Assembly (NCBI GenBank): GCA_001414485.1
Contig: LLEY01000245.1
Span: 1-64,000 of the forward strand
DNA: 64,000 bases
Origin: Calycina herbarum
Taxonomy: Eukaryota > Ascomycota > Leotiomycetes > Helotiales > Pezizellaceae
Direction of reading: 5' to 3'
Position numbers and translations under genes: made by a program. Positions 24,905-36,706 of the stretch are shown here, in pieces. The stretch's first letter is position 1, and the number at the start of each line of letters is the position of its first letter. Below the pieces are notes generated by a model, which had not been told where the DNA came from, did no database searches, and saw only the letters and a program-made list of their open reading frames with translations.

Positions 24905-25264
24905 ATGCAATTCTTCACCCTCCCAACTACCGTTTTCCTCCTCAGCTTCGCACTCTCAACAACCGCCTCACCACTCCCTATCCCAACAACAGATGTTACA
25001 ACCAACACCCTTTTGACGCGCAGTCCTCTCGTCCTCGACACCCGCGCAACCCCTCAATTCGTCTCAGAAACTCCAACCGAGAACGAATTAGAAACAAGAA
25101 CCCCAAGATTCAAGATCATAACCCCAGGAACCACACGCCCTGCCGCTCCAGCACCGAAGACGGGTGTGGTGCAGAGTATCAAGAATGGATTGAAGAAATT
25201 GATTTGTAATGATAATAATTGTGTTGAGCCAGCTACCGAGAGTGATGCAGAGGGAAGTTTTTAG
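24905..25264 (+). CDS. Small secreted protein of unknown function
   Basis: A single-exon gene encodes 119 residues. The N-terminus is a clear signal peptide (MQFFTLPTTVFLLSFALSTT with ASP after it). The mature part is Thr/Pro-rich, then basic (GVVQSIKNGLKKLIC), and contains only two cysteines (ICNDNNCVEP). I recognise no domain. Size, secretion signal and a TATA-containing CT-rich promoter fit a fungal small secreted protein. An effector or cell-wall role is only a possibility. Confidence 0.75.
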   Translation: MQFFTLPTTVFLLSFALSTTASPLPIPTTDVTTNTLLTRSPLVLDTRATPQFVSETPTENELETRTPRFKIITPGTTRPAAPAPKTGVVQSIKNGLKKLICNDNNCVEPATESDAEGSF

Positions 25265-25661
25265 GTGGTTGTGAAAGTGTATGGGGGTTGGGGATTGGAT
25301 CTGTTCTGTATGAGTTTTTCTTCTTTTGTTTGGGTTTTTATTGGGGGCGTTTGAGGAATAGATGGTTGGGATGGACAGGAGTTTTATAGATGGGACATGT
25401 GGAGTTATTTAGATGGGATGATGTGAGTGGATGGATTGTGGGTGTGTACTCGCAAGACATCTTTCTTAGGGGAGTAGAAGAGTAGCGCTTGAAGGAACTT
25501 TGATTAGGCTTCCAATAAACTTCCAATTTGTTCACGCAGTACTCAGTCAAATATATTCAATTGTACAAAATTTCCTACAAAAATATCCTACAAGATAACT
25601 CCACCCATTGCCAACAACTTTACACCCCCTATCAAAACGCCCCACACCATATTAAAATTCA
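25265..25661. other. Intergenic region
   Basis: G/T-rich then A/C-rich DNA between the small secreted protein gene and the 2EXR pseudogene. No feature was recognised. Confidence 0.4.
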
Positions 25662-26300
25662 CTATGTGCTGTACTCCAAACGCTTGTACTGGCACCGTGC
25701 CACAAGACCACTGCCAAATCTAACTCGGCCAGGGGCAATTGGCACATAGTTGCCCACCTGCACCAAATCCAACATCTCCAACTCCTCCTGACCCCTCATT
25801 TTAACTCGCGCCTGTTGGAGATGACCATCATCAACAACAATAACATGTTCCAAGTTCCGAAACTGTGCCAGAAACGCATGCCATTCATTGGTTCCGAAAT
25901 TGGAACGATACTTTGTCATGGAATCAATTATAATGGTTTTGAAGGAGGAGAAGATGTCGCGGAGAAAAGGATTAGGATCTAGTGGTTGGGATGGTGGTTG
26001 GATTGTGTTTTCATTCCCGATCCATAGTAGGAAGGTGTCGTTGAAGCCATGGTTGACTTTTGGGGGTTGGCCGAGAGTGGTTTGGTTGATGAGGAGGGAC
26101 TTCTCTTTCTCCAAACTCCTGCGGCTTCCTTGTTGGTGGTGCAGAATGGGGCGCCGCCGGTTATTCGTTCAAGGCTAATAAAGCGTTCTCCGTTGGGGCT
26201 TGTGGTGTTTACAAGCTTAACACTTACGATTTGAGGGGGAATGGAGAATGCCTAAATGAGGACTCGAATTTCTGGAGGCAGGTTGGGGAAGAGGGGAAAT
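25662..26300 (-). pseudogene. Decayed 2EXR-domain gene
   Basis: Reading the minus strand from about 26300 gives FPLFPNLPPEIRVLI, a stop codon, then AFSIPPQIVSVKLVNTTS. This is the typical opening of the fungal 2EXR family with its conserved tryptophan codon (TGG) changed to TAG. The homology continues (ERFISLERITGGAPFCTTNKEA) and then passes to another frame, in which the rest of the protein is open (LLINQTTLGQPPKVNHGFND and later FRNLEHVIVVDDGHL). One nonsense change plus a frameshift, and no start ATG, indicate a pseudogene. The molecular function of 2EXR proteins is unknown; they are abundant in Leotiomycetes and related fungi. Confidence 0.72.
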
Positions 26301-27762
26301 TTTGTTAGGGCGCTCTAGTTGCGAAGAAAAATGTTAGTATTTTGGTTCGCCATTGGGGGGAAAGCAAAGTGAGAAGGGCATACCATTTCTGCGGATGGGC
26401 TGGAAGAAGGTAATGCGATGGATGTAATACGATTTCAAGACTTTCGATTGCTCCTGCCAGGGAAATCATTAGCAAGTATTTCACAATAAGAGTGTGCAAA
26501 GACCCAAATTATGTGTTAGAAGGTGGGCATACTGTTGAGTGAGACTTGAAAAGGCGATAAGCTGCAGCCTGACTTTGTGAGAAATTGCAAGACAGTTGCT
26601 TATTTGGCTCAGAACCCTTTGAGAAGTTAAACTGTGATGTTCAGAGATTGGGTGGTGGGTATGATGGCGACTCAAATCAACCCAGCAACGCAACAACCAC
26701 CTCAAATGTTTCTTAATAAAACTACATAGTGGTGTGCGGAAACTATATAAGCAGCCATATCTCTTTTTTTTTAAACTTGTTGAAGGGTTGTTATGTCTTG
26801 TAGCGTTAAGTGTTATCACAAAAGGGGGTGTAGAAGTTAACCGAAGACATTGAAAGGGGTCACATAAACAATTTTCAACTCTAATTTTTCACAGTGCAAC
26901 ATGCTACAGTAGCTTCTTACTTGCATCAAGTCATGATCGCTCTAATGTATTTGGGGGGATTGAATTGAGTGTATAAGGAGATTCAAAAGTATTAAGAGTC
27001 GTTCTACTTGATATCTCATATCTTTCCAGGCCATCAATTTATAAACTCCATTTAAGTGTATATCTAAACTATTTAAATATACGATAGTAAATCACTTTCG
27101 ACAATACCCGTCTTACTATTCTCAACAGTCTAGTTGGCGTATATTGTCTATGAAATTCCGACGCTGGAGAAATACTTCTATAATAATTTCGAGAAGACTT
27201 ATAGAATTTAGAAGTCACATATTAAGTAAAGGATCTATCTACTGGTTGATATTAATATCCAAGGTATAAATAAATCTACATTGAATTCTCTGCATACTTT
27301 TTCATTCTCTCTTATTTTCTAATTATTATATAAAGTAGACATTGGATCAAAAGGGAGGCTAGCTAAAATAAGAGAAAGACAGATCGCTGAGTTGTTACTA
27401 TATCCTACACTAGTATCGGGAAGTGACGAAGCCACCAAAGGTTAAGTAAATGTGAAAAAATATTCAAAGCTGGGGATTTGGTCCTCTCTTTGAGAAACAA
27501 TCAGCTATCAGATAGCAGTCACGTGCACCTTTTATTATCCCCTTCCTTGGCTATGGTAGCTGCTATGCCAGAACAACGCAACACAACCTCCAAAGATCAA
27601 CATTGTCAAGCCTGTCCTTGGTATCGTCCGGGCAATCACGGCATCTACGCAGCGTGAGTGACACGATATAATTAAAACCACCCAGCTCCGAGCTCACCAC
27701 CCGCCCCGGATTACCTGGGTTGTGCCACTTATCGGAGTTCCCGTCATGAGAGTTAGCTCGCC
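26301..27762. other. AT-rich intergenic region
   Basis: 1.46 kb without a supportable gene. The part from about 26940 to 27400 is strongly AT-rich with TA-rich words and looks like repeat-derived, C-to-T-decayed DNA, but I found no clear ends. The last 200 bp should contain the PPE1 promoter. Confidence 0.4.
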
Positions 27763-29096
27763 ATGAGTGACCTACAGAGACAATTTGCAAGAGCAAAGCT
27801 GGCCGGTTTTCCAGCAATTGCTCCTATACCCTTCAACGAGGCCGATGAGGAAGAGGAAACCGATCATTTCGAGACTGGTCTCAGCCTCGGCCCCCCGCCA
27901 GATGACGACTCTTCCTCTGCTTCTTCCGCATCATCTGCCTCATCCACAGGCACAGTAATCCCTTCCTCAGATCAGAGATTATTTGCGCGTCCGCAAGGGT
28001 TGGTTCTCTCCAAGTTTTCTAATCGCCGCTAACTAAAATACCATTCTTCAGATCCCCGAATAAAAGAACACTCAACCAAGTCCCATGGACAACCTATTTT
28101 GAACGCGAAATCTTCCTCGAATCCACCATAAATAATATTACCACTACCCATCATGCCTACCTTACCTCCCCAGTCGGTACAGCACCGCTTTTCGTTACAC
28201 ACCATGGAGCAGGTTCATCAGGTCTTTCTTTTTCTTTGTTGGCGGCCGAGATACGAAAACGGCTACCATCCGCTGGTGTACTTTCACTTGATGCTAGAGG
28301 GCATGGCTCAACGACCATAATACCAGAGCCTGGAATATTAGATCTCAGTCTTGAGACGCTAAGTGCGGACTTTTTGGTGGTGATTGAACAAACCAAAATA
28401 CAAATGGGATGGGAATCATTACCTCCTCTAGTCCTTATTGGCCATTCACTTGGTGGAGCGGTAATCACAGATGTTGCAAAAAGTGGGAAGCTGGGAAGCT
28501 CTATCCTTGGATATGCCGTTCTCGATGTCGTTGAAGGATCTGCTATGGATGCACTGCAAAGCATGCAAACCTATCTGTCGACTCGACCATCGGGATTCCC
28601 ATCTTTGGAGTCTGGTATCGAATGGCATATTCGAACAAGAACAATAAGAAACTCTCTTTCAGCTCGAACAAGTGTCCCTCCGTTATTGATACACAACGAG
28701 GACGCTGGGCCCAAACCATGGACCTGGAAAACGGACCTTGCTGGAACTCAACCATTCTGGGAAGGTTGGTTCATTGGACTCAGCAAAAAGTTCCTCGAAG
28801 CACGTGGAGGAAAGTTACTCTTACTTGCTGGAACTGATCGATTGGATACCGAACTTACAATCGGTCAAATGCAAGGTAATCATCTCCCATTTTTTTAATG
28901 TTCTGCACCTCGAGCTCACATTAAGTTAGGCAAGTATTCGTTACAAGTGTTTCCGGAAGCCGGTCATTTCGTACATGAAGACCTCCCTGAAAAGACAGCC
29001 ATGGTAATTGTTGATTTCTACAAGAGAAATGATCGAAGTGCCCTTGTACTTCCACCAAAGGTTTCTGAGCTATTAAAAGTCGGAAAGAAGGTTTGA
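27763..29096 (+). CDS. PPE1: Protein phosphatase methylesterase 1 (PP2A demethylase)
   Basis: Three exons (27763-27998, 28052-28875, 28930-29096) give 408 residues, normal for fungal PPE1/PME1. The enzyme removes the C-terminal leucine methyl ester from the PP2A catalytic subunit and so controls holoenzyme assembly. It has an alpha/beta-hydrolase fold: oxyanion region VTHHGAGSSGLSF, nucleophile Ser in LIGHSLGGAVI, the family segment YAVLDVVEGSAMDAL with the likely acidic residue, and catalytic His in FPEAGHFVHEDLP in the last exon. The N-terminal part holds a Ser-rich acidic stretch (about residues 45-65). Confidence 0.95.
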
Positions 29097-30247
29097 TCAA
29101 GTCCCCGACTTCCCTCCGTCTTATCATCCCTTATTGGCGATAAATGAAGGATCTTCAATCTCCGATCACAACGATCCCGTCATACGAAACACTGAGAAGA
29201 AGAAGAAGAAGGAGCTACAGTGTGGGTTGATGATGCTGAAACGACCTCATGAGGTGAGATTTCCGAGAGTTGTATCAGAGAGAATCCTGATCGCGAAATA
29301 TTGAGGACAAGCAATAGATGAAGCCGGACTGTGTCTACCTTCATGTATGCCCCACCCAAGAGACAATCCAACAAACATATTCATTTTAGAGCCCCTATCA
29401 AATGAGTCATTGGTATTTTAATTGATAACATATGAAACTAACCCAAATTTTATGATTAATTACCAATACAAGTTCCTATAAGTGTGCCCCTGCTCCGAAT
29501 TCCCTCTGTGCAGGGTTCCGTACACTTAATTCACTTCAGCTGCTTGATTCGTCAATTTCTTATACCGGCTTTACGTAATAATGACAGTAATACCGTTGCG
29601 TTACGGTGGAATCGACTGCCGGCGGGAAGGATCTGGGTGGCTGATACCCCATGAAACATTTCCCTCGTGATAGGCTCGATAGGTACGAGATGCAAAAAGC
29701 AACAATATCCCATTAAATTCTTGAGCGCTAACTTGCTAATGTTTTCAGATATGCATGCTCCAGGAGTCGCATAACATCCCGGTTTCAGCCCTGCCGTCCA
29801 GTGGCTGTTTTTGTTGGACATTCACATAACGCTCAGGGGAACGTCAAGCCTCAGGAGTAGAGCTGGACGACTAAAATTCCATGACCGGTAACGCTCATTT
29901 TATTTACTTCTTACCAGGAGACCATTCCATAATCTTTACAGGTGGGAGCCAAGAGCCTGGTACATTCCTTGTGGACAATCCACGTGAGAGATTTCTGGAA
30001 AGAGATTTAAGACATTCAGATCACCCCCTCATTCCACATTGACAATTTGGTTGCTGTGCTCTGGTTGCTATGTTTACATTATGATTCACGGATGTTCTCT
30101 ACAAGTAGCTTGATTTCTTCCGTCTTTTCACCTACCCAAACCAAACTTCTTTTCCAGTCTTTACTTTCCCTCGACCCCTCCTCGACTTTCCCATCTCCCA
30201 ACTTCATCGTCACTCCTTCACCTCTATCCAACAAAATAAAACTCAAG
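29097..30247. other. Intergenic region
   Basis: 3' flank of PPE1 and promoter of the GPI-type protein gene. A short GAAGAAGAAGAAGAAGG tract lies near 29194. No gene was recognised. Confidence 0.4.
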
Positions 30248-30863
30248 ATGCGTTTCACCACTGTCGTCGCGGCTGTTGGCATTCTCTCATCGCTTGCTCT
30301 TGGTTCTCCTCAGCCTCAGACTCCTCAGTATGTCTCTCTCTCCCAGAGACTCTGCAGGAAGTGGGATTAATTGTGATGTAGACAAAGTAGTGACGTCCAG
30401 AAACAACTCGAAGCTTACCTGGAGGCACTCGTCACAGACCCAGCATTTAACTCAGTCATCTCAGCAGTGGCGACCGATACCGCGGCTTTGGAAAGCGTCA
30501 CAAAATGGCAGGCTTCTATTACTGCTGCTGGTATGTCTTTCCCCCTCATCCCTTCCCCCCCAATACAAAGCAGAATCTAACACCCCCCAAGCAGCGAAAC
30601 AATCCGCCGTCCCAACCGACTACCTAAATGGCCTTCCAACGGGTCTCCGCAGCGTATTCGCCAGCGTCGCTAGCGTGGAAAACAGTATCCTTACTAAGAA
30701 CGGCTTCTCGAATATCCTGCCCACTGCTACACCTACCGGTGCGAACTCGGCGGCGTCTATGAGTTCGAGTAAGGCGGGGGCTGTGGAGACGGGGAGACCG
30801 GTGGGGATGGGTGTTATGGCTGCTGTGGGGGCTGCGGGGTTGGGTTTGCTTGCTGTTTTGTAG
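30248..30863 (+). CDS. Secreted, probably GPI-anchored Ala/Ser-rich protein
   Basis: Three exons (30248-30327, 30382-30530, 30595-30863) encode 165 residues. The signal peptide is MRFTTVVAAVGILSSLALG. The middle is helical (VQKQLEAYLEALVTDPAF, VATDTAALESVTKWQASIT), then Ser/Thr-rich. The C-terminus is a hydrophobic tail ending GLGLLAVL after small residues, the layout of a GPI-anchor signal. No cysteine-rich domain is present. The function is unknown; cell-surface location is inferred from the two end signals. Confidence 0.78.
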
Positions 30864-32224
30864 AGAGGCAAGGAGGATGGGGATGGGGATGGGGATGGAG
30901 AGGTCGGGTGGGGGAAGAGACGAGGAAAGAGATAATGGGAGAGGGGATGGGAGCACGTTGTTTACAAAGGGCTCTGAGTATGGAATTTGGGTTCATATAC
31001 CACATAGGGAATTTTAATTTATGGCTTCTCTTTATTGTAAAGGCTCATGGGTTGAGATTGTTATTTTGACTGTGACTTTGCTGTTGGACCGACGTATGTG
31101 AATCACGAAGCCATCATCACCTATGTGGCTCTGCCACTCGTGATATTTCTTTTGGGAATATCCGATTTGAGGTGTTGGCCATGGGATGACAACTCTTCAG
31201 TGTATCGGCGAGCTAACGATTGACTTGAGCATCCATTAAGAGAATTGTTTTATCTCCATCTAGGTTCAAGATTCCTGTAAATTGGCATACTCAATCTCGA
31301 GTTAGCTGCACTGTAACCTTTCGAACTTCAGAATAAAGTCTCTAGATCTCCTTGCCTATTATTAGTTATTTCGTATTCTAAACTGGCTTCTCGTTCCCGG
31401 AAAAGTTTGCTTTGTGGACTTCTAAGCTGGTGGATACAAAACCCCATCTGAGAGTTTGCATTGTATGAGGTCGAGGGTTTACTGGGGATCAGACTTTGTT
31501 TGTCTACAACCATCGAAGATATGTCCAATATTGGGGCCCCCACTTTGGAAATGAAACAATATTACCGATCTTCAGAAGCCTGAGTCGTTCCGCGCAGAGA
31601 AAACGAGGTTGAAGTTCGTTTTTTTCCATCTAATTCAAGATTTGTAGACCTAGGCGGGAGGCGGAATTACCATCGAAGAACAATTTGTCGTCGAAAGTTT
31701 AGTGAAGTCCGAGGCCTTTGAGAGGATCTGAAGGAGAGGTTCTCTTGGTGGTTCTGTGTGGGGTTTACTTATTTTCTTCCATGATTCAACGTGTTCTTGC
31801 AATTCTGTTTCGTGCAAACCAATGAGCATCATGGTCAATGTCGCTAACCAGGTCGTCAAAATTGAAATGTCCATTGGGCTTTGGACTCTCTCTGTACTCT
31901 TTTAGAAGGTGGCCTATGTGTCCTTGCTCTCAAGGCTGCACGCTTCTTTTCATGCGGTGCGATGGATTGACGGTGCTTTTGATGATGTTTTTATAAACAG
32001 TGGTGGGTCGTGGTGCGGTCTAACTCAAGACCTTTTGCCAATACGTCCATAAAGATTTTCAGAGTAGGAGAATCAGAATAAACGATCGGCAAACGATAAA
32101 TCATAGACCGAAAATATAATACAATTTTTGAGCAAAATTAAATAACTATGATATTCCCACCTTTCTCAAGAACGCCAACAACGCCCCGCTCCAAAAACCT
32201 GTAAAAAAAAACATAGGACAACAT
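30864..32224. other. Intergenic region
   Basis: The gap starts with GGGGATG/GGGGATGGG-type repeats (about 30878-30900). A 74-codon minus-strand frame with ATG at 31874 has a hydrophobic N-terminus (MDISILTTWLATLTMMLIGL) but no other support, so it is not called as a gene. Confidence 0.4.
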
Positions 32225-33903
32225 CTAATTAATCCAAGCCCAGAACTTGCCCCACCACGTGGTAGGAATCTCAATACTCCAAGTAGTATCATCATGAATC
32301 AAACACCCAGTATCAATATCCGCCTCCACACTCCTCACCCTGCTCGTTTTCTTGACAAGTTTATGCCCAACAAACAACACCACAAAAAGTATCAAACTAA
32401 CATACGCGATAAAAAAGCTCTCCGTGTTCCACGGGAGGAAAGACGTAAATCCTTGGGTAAGCATGATGAGGACGTTGAAGAACAATCCGTAGTAAGAGAA
32501 GAAAGGTTGCCACATCGATTCGTAAGGTAGAGTATTGTGGGAAATACCATGGGCAGAGAGTGCTCGCATGAACATGATGTGACTGAGGTTTATACATGCC
32601 CATGTGATGAATCCAGCTACCGAGGTGATGTTGATGAACCAGTTGAATACTACTGCACCGCTGTTGGACAGATTTAGAAGGGCGAGAAGTCCGAAGGCTG
32701 CGGTGCAGACTACGGCGGCATAAGGGACTCCCTTCTTGGATGTGCGTCTCAAAAACTTGGGTGCGGATCCGTCGTTGGCGAGGCCGACGAGGATACGACT
32801 TCCCGAGTAGACGTTTGAGTTTGCGGCGGAAAGGACGACGAAGAGGAGGACGGCATTGATGAGTCCTGGGAGGGTTTTTACACCGGCGAGTTTGGCTGCG
32901 ATAACGAAAGGCGAAGCGGAAGCGTCAGAACCACCAGAAAGTAAATCGGGGTTGTCGTATGGGACTAAGAGGCCGATGAAGAATATACTAAAGACGAAAA
33001 AGAAGAGAATTCGAATGAAGGTCTTCTTGATAGCAGCGGGGACATTTTTGCGTGGGTTCTCTGTCTCTCCAGCTGCGATACCGACAAGTTCTGTTCCTTG
33101 ATACGAGAATCCGGCTTGGATGAGGACGGCCCAAAATCCGACGAATTTGGCGAGCTTGTCGTTTCCTTCGATGAGGTATGGGGCAAAGGCGCCTGGACTT
33201 TTCCAAGTCTCGAATCCTAGATAACCATTTTGACCGGCTCCGGCATCGATACAAATTCCAAAAATGAGGAATCCAATGACTGTTATGACTTTGACCATGG
33301 AAAACCAGAATTCCGTCTCCCCGTAGAAACTGACAGGGAGGAAATTTAGCGCGGTGATGACAACCCAGAATACAGCGATGAAGATAGCAAGTGATAGATC
33401 CTTATTCCAATACTGAATAATTAATCCCGTGGCCGTAAGTTCGAGTGCGTACGTCATGGCCCAAGAAAACCAATAAATCCAGCCCATCGCAAATCCTAAA
33501 CTGGGGTCGACAAATCTTGTAGCATAAGATGTGAAAGCTCCGGAAATGGGAATGTAGGTGGCCATTTCCCCAATGGATTGCATGACTGAGTAGACGATGG
33601 AACCGACAAAGATGTACGCGATGAGAGCACCTGCTGGCCCAGCTTTTGCAATTGCTCCCCCAGATCCGATAAAGAGACCAGTCCCAATCGTACCACCTGT
33701 GTGACTTCTTAGCCATGAGCTCCCCAGGACTTGGAGAAATACAAACCTATGGCAATCATCTGTAAATGACGACTCTTGAGCTTTCTCTTGAGCACAGGCA
33801 ATCCCGAGACCACCTGCTTCTCAACATCTTCATTGGAAGCCATACTGATTTTCTTCTCTCCCACATCTGGGGAGACATTAATAGTATCATCCGATTGAGG
33901 CAT
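32225..33903 (-). CDS. Amino-acid permease (yeast AAT family)
   Basis: Two exons (33903-33747, 33696-32225) give 542 residues. The short cytosolic N-terminus (MPQSDDTINVSPDVGEKK) leads to LKSRHLQMIAIG, joined across the intron to GTIGTGLFIGSG, the family's first transmembrane signature. About 12 hydrophobic spans follow, including GEMATYIPISGAFTSYATRF, the signature FSYQGTELVGIAAGETENPR, and SAANSNVYSGSRILVGLA. It ends in a cytosolic tail (IEIPTTWWGKFWAWIN). It is a plasma-membrane proton-coupled amino-acid importer by family. Specificity, general (Gap1/Inda1-like) or narrow, cannot be read from sequence. Confidence 0.93.
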
Positions 33904-35337
33904 GATGGAAATTGTGAACTCGTCAATAAAAACGCAATGAATATAACAAGAACATAAACCTTGAAAGAAGGGGAGCTCCCGCGATAATTTATATAGAAAA
34001 AGGTAAGACTCAGAGCAGAGAAAATCCTTCTAAAAAGCTATGATGGGTGGAGAGATAGGTGGGTCCTAGTCGAATTAGTTACACACGAGAAGCGGGTAGG
34101 GTGGTAGAAAAAATTGGCTCCAGGCCACGAAAAACCCCCTTGGTGTGGGGGTGGGAAAATGCGGAATACGGTTATTCAAGGCATCGGAATCAACCGAGCT
34201 TTGAGCTTTTGAGGAGAGTATATGGGCCATTCCTGGGTTTTTTCATGCGGGTGGAGGTTGAGGCGTCGTTCATGGTGTTGTGTTGGGGTGTGGCGTGTTG
34301 CACAAAATTTACAGAATTTGATGCTTCGGTCGAGCTTCGGAGTGCCCAGGCGAAGAACCTGCGGCTCACCAGGCTGGGTCATCCTCTCCAGCTTCCCAGC
34401 CTTCAATTTTCTTGCTTCGGCAGATGAACATCTTCAACTCGACAACAACTTCATACAAATACGCTTTCTGCAATTACTGGGTCTCGAATCTTGAGAGATC
34501 TTTCTATATGGCTATTGTTATTATTGTTTATCGTAGCTGATGAAGTTCTATGATGCATGTTCTCCCTAGAGGATGAACTACCGCATGCGCTGAAACGGCA
34601 GTTCCGTCAGCATCACTGGCGTATTCCTTATCTCTGCTGCCATTCTAGAACGACCATGTGGTGTTACTTGCTTGGATAGCGCCGAACGGGTGGTACTGAA
34701 ATTGAACCTCGACAGATGGAAATGTTGGTATCGATATTTCGTACACCTGGGGGTTCGAATATAACCTTCCTCGTGTCTAGAATGGTGCAGTCGCTGAGCA
34801 TCGTACTCTTGTTGTCGTCTTTTTCATACAGCGAGTTTGGCGTATTGCAACATATTCATTTTCGCGTCATAATATCAAGGAAGCAGTGCTCCTTGAAAAG
34901 ATGACCAAAAACCCGACCGATGGCGATGTAACGAGTTGTCCCTTTCGAGCCCAACAACGTTGCTCATCGTACCACACAAACATCCAGGCAATGGAACAGG
35001 ACACTCAATTGACCAGGCGAGAGAGCGTGTTAGAGTTCGTATCATCGTTCTACGTACTCCTACCACCGCTCTTTTGTATTAACGAGTCTCGCATGATTGA
35101 AATGTTCAGTTTTCAATCATGCTAGCATCGTCAAAGCAACCATTTTGGATCTTCCAGAGTCGTCCTTTCCCGATTGTTTACGCATGTTTCCAGACGAATT
35201 GATATGCTCCGCTGTCGACGCTCAGTCTTAAGTGTCGGATCAACCAAATATTCGATTTCGTTGATGCTTCGTCCGCTTGGTTCTGTTGACAAGATATTTT
35301 GGATGCGCGGTTGAATCGCTGACTTCGAGGAGTGGGA
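33904..35337. other. Intergenic region
   Basis: Upstream region of the permease gene and downstream region of the disrupted membrane-protein gene. No open frame here is protein-like, and no repeat was recognised. Confidence 0.4.
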
Positions 35338-35938
35338 CTATTTCTCTTTGATTGGGGGAGTGGAGGATATTCCCGAGGCATGTCGAATTCGCTGGGTTTT
35401 TCTTCTTTTGTGTCCAGCATAAATTCTGTGGCAAATGTTAGCATACACTTGATTGGAACATATATCTTTAAATTTTCAAAAGCACTTACGCTAAGCCTGC
35501 CAGTACCCCTACACATCCACAGCCAACAGATACTCCGGCGATTTGGGGTGTCGTGAGATCTATCTTCTGGTTAGCTCACCCGCAATATGAGAAAGTTAGG
35601 ATCTTACTTTGCACTCCCTTTCCCGTTGTCGGAGGCGGAACGCTTCCTGAGCCTTCTGTGGTTGTTGGTCTAGAAGTATTACTCGTTCTTGTGATAGCTG
35701 AAGAAAATCTAGTAGAGGATTTTTTGCTGGTGGTCGTTCTCGAAATTAACGAACTACAAATCCCCGCAAAGCTGGTCCACGGGAAGTTTGTTGGTGCCGC
35801 AGTCAGTTGGTAGCGCGAGCATATCGACGCTGCTTCATCAAAGTCGACAGAGGTGGACGCAATAGAGCCAGTGAGGGTACAAAGACAGGAGCTTTGTTCG
35901 CTTGTTCGCAACGACAAGAAGTCTGATGTCTTCGACTC

Positions 35939-35946
35939 GCAGATGG
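35939..35946. repeat. Target-site duplication, left copy
   Basis: GCAGATGG directly abuts the CAGTGTGAG end of the hAT element. The identical 8 bp follow the right end. An 8-bp duplication is diagnostic of hAT insertion. Confidence 0.9.
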
Positions 35947-36698
35947 CAGTGTGAGAAATGAGTAGAGTAGAGTAGAGTAGTAACCACTACTCTACTCTAC
36001 TCATAGTACTCTGAGTATTCGGGCCGTATCGGGCCGGGCCGGGCCGAGGCTCAGAGTGGCGTCGGGATAGGCTCCGGGGCTGCTAGGAGCTTAAGCGAGA
36101 TCTCTTTTCTACTCTCTTTCTTACTTCTTACTTATATATATATAACTAACTCTTAAAGGGGATAAAAGATCTTTATAGACGCTCTTAATAAAGGTATAGC
36201 TAAGCTAAGAAAGTACTATCCTAAGAGCAGGGTTCTGGAATCTAAGAATAGCGCTTTATATATAGCTTTAATCTTAGATCCTAGAGTAAAAATAGAGAGT
36301 CTGCTTAGAATCGGTCTTTCTTCTAGATTTATAATAGATTTAAAGAGACATTTAGAGGAGGAATATAAGCTGTAAGTAATCCTTCTTCTTAAATATCTAA
36401 TAATATATATATATATATAACACTTCTAAATACTAATCTACCTACTAATAAGGCTATAATTAGTCTAAAAAGCTAGGGCCTTTATCTAGAAGAAGAGACT
36501 AAAGAAGAAAGAAAGAAGAGAGAGGGAGAAGGACAAAGATATAGACTTTGAGAATAACTACTTTATACTTTAGTTACTTAAGTAGTCATAAGTAACTACT
36601 CTACTCTACTCAACCGAAATTTAAGTACTACTCTACTCTACTCTACTTACACTACTCTGAGTACTACTTGAGTACCTGAGTATTCCTTGCTCACACTG
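35947..36698 (+). mobile_element. 752-bp non-autonomous hAT transposon
   Basis: The element has terminal inverted repeats starting CAGTGTGAG at both ends (left CAGTGTGAGAAATGAGTA, right in reverse complement CAGTGTGAGCAAGGAATA) and perfect 8-bp target duplications. Next to the left end is a hairpin of ACTCT repeats (about 35967-36001). Similar ACTCT-rich DNA lies near the right end (36595-36655). The interior retains a piece of hAT transposase (separate entry) but no complete gene, so it must have been moved by an autonomous relative. It sits in the second half of the coding exon of the surface-protein gene, in opposite orientation. Confidence 0.9.
36166..36375 (+). pseudogene. hAT transposase C-terminal fragment
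   Basis: Seventy open codons inside the element read DALNKGIAKLRKYYPKS, then SALYIALILDPRVKIESLL and FIIDLKRHLEEEYKL, ending at TAA. This is the conserved region of hAT transposases just before the dimerisation domain (aromatic YY, then LxPxxK). The catalytic DDE parts are absent. It shows the element is a deletion derivative of a hAT transposon and gives its coding orientation. Confidence 0.8.
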
Positions 36699-36706
36699 GC
36701 AGATGG
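36699..36706. repeat. Target-site duplication, right copy
   Basis: A second exact copy of GCAGATGG lies directly after the CACTG end of the hAT element. Confidence 0.9.

Noticed and set aside
31650..31874. Possible 74-residue protein with hydrophobic N-terminus
   Set aside because: Single short frame without promoter, intron or family support; not enough to call a gene.
34741..34770. GGTTCGAAT resembling a tRNA B box
   Set aside because: No A box, acceptor stem or anticodon arm at the right distances, so not a tRNA.
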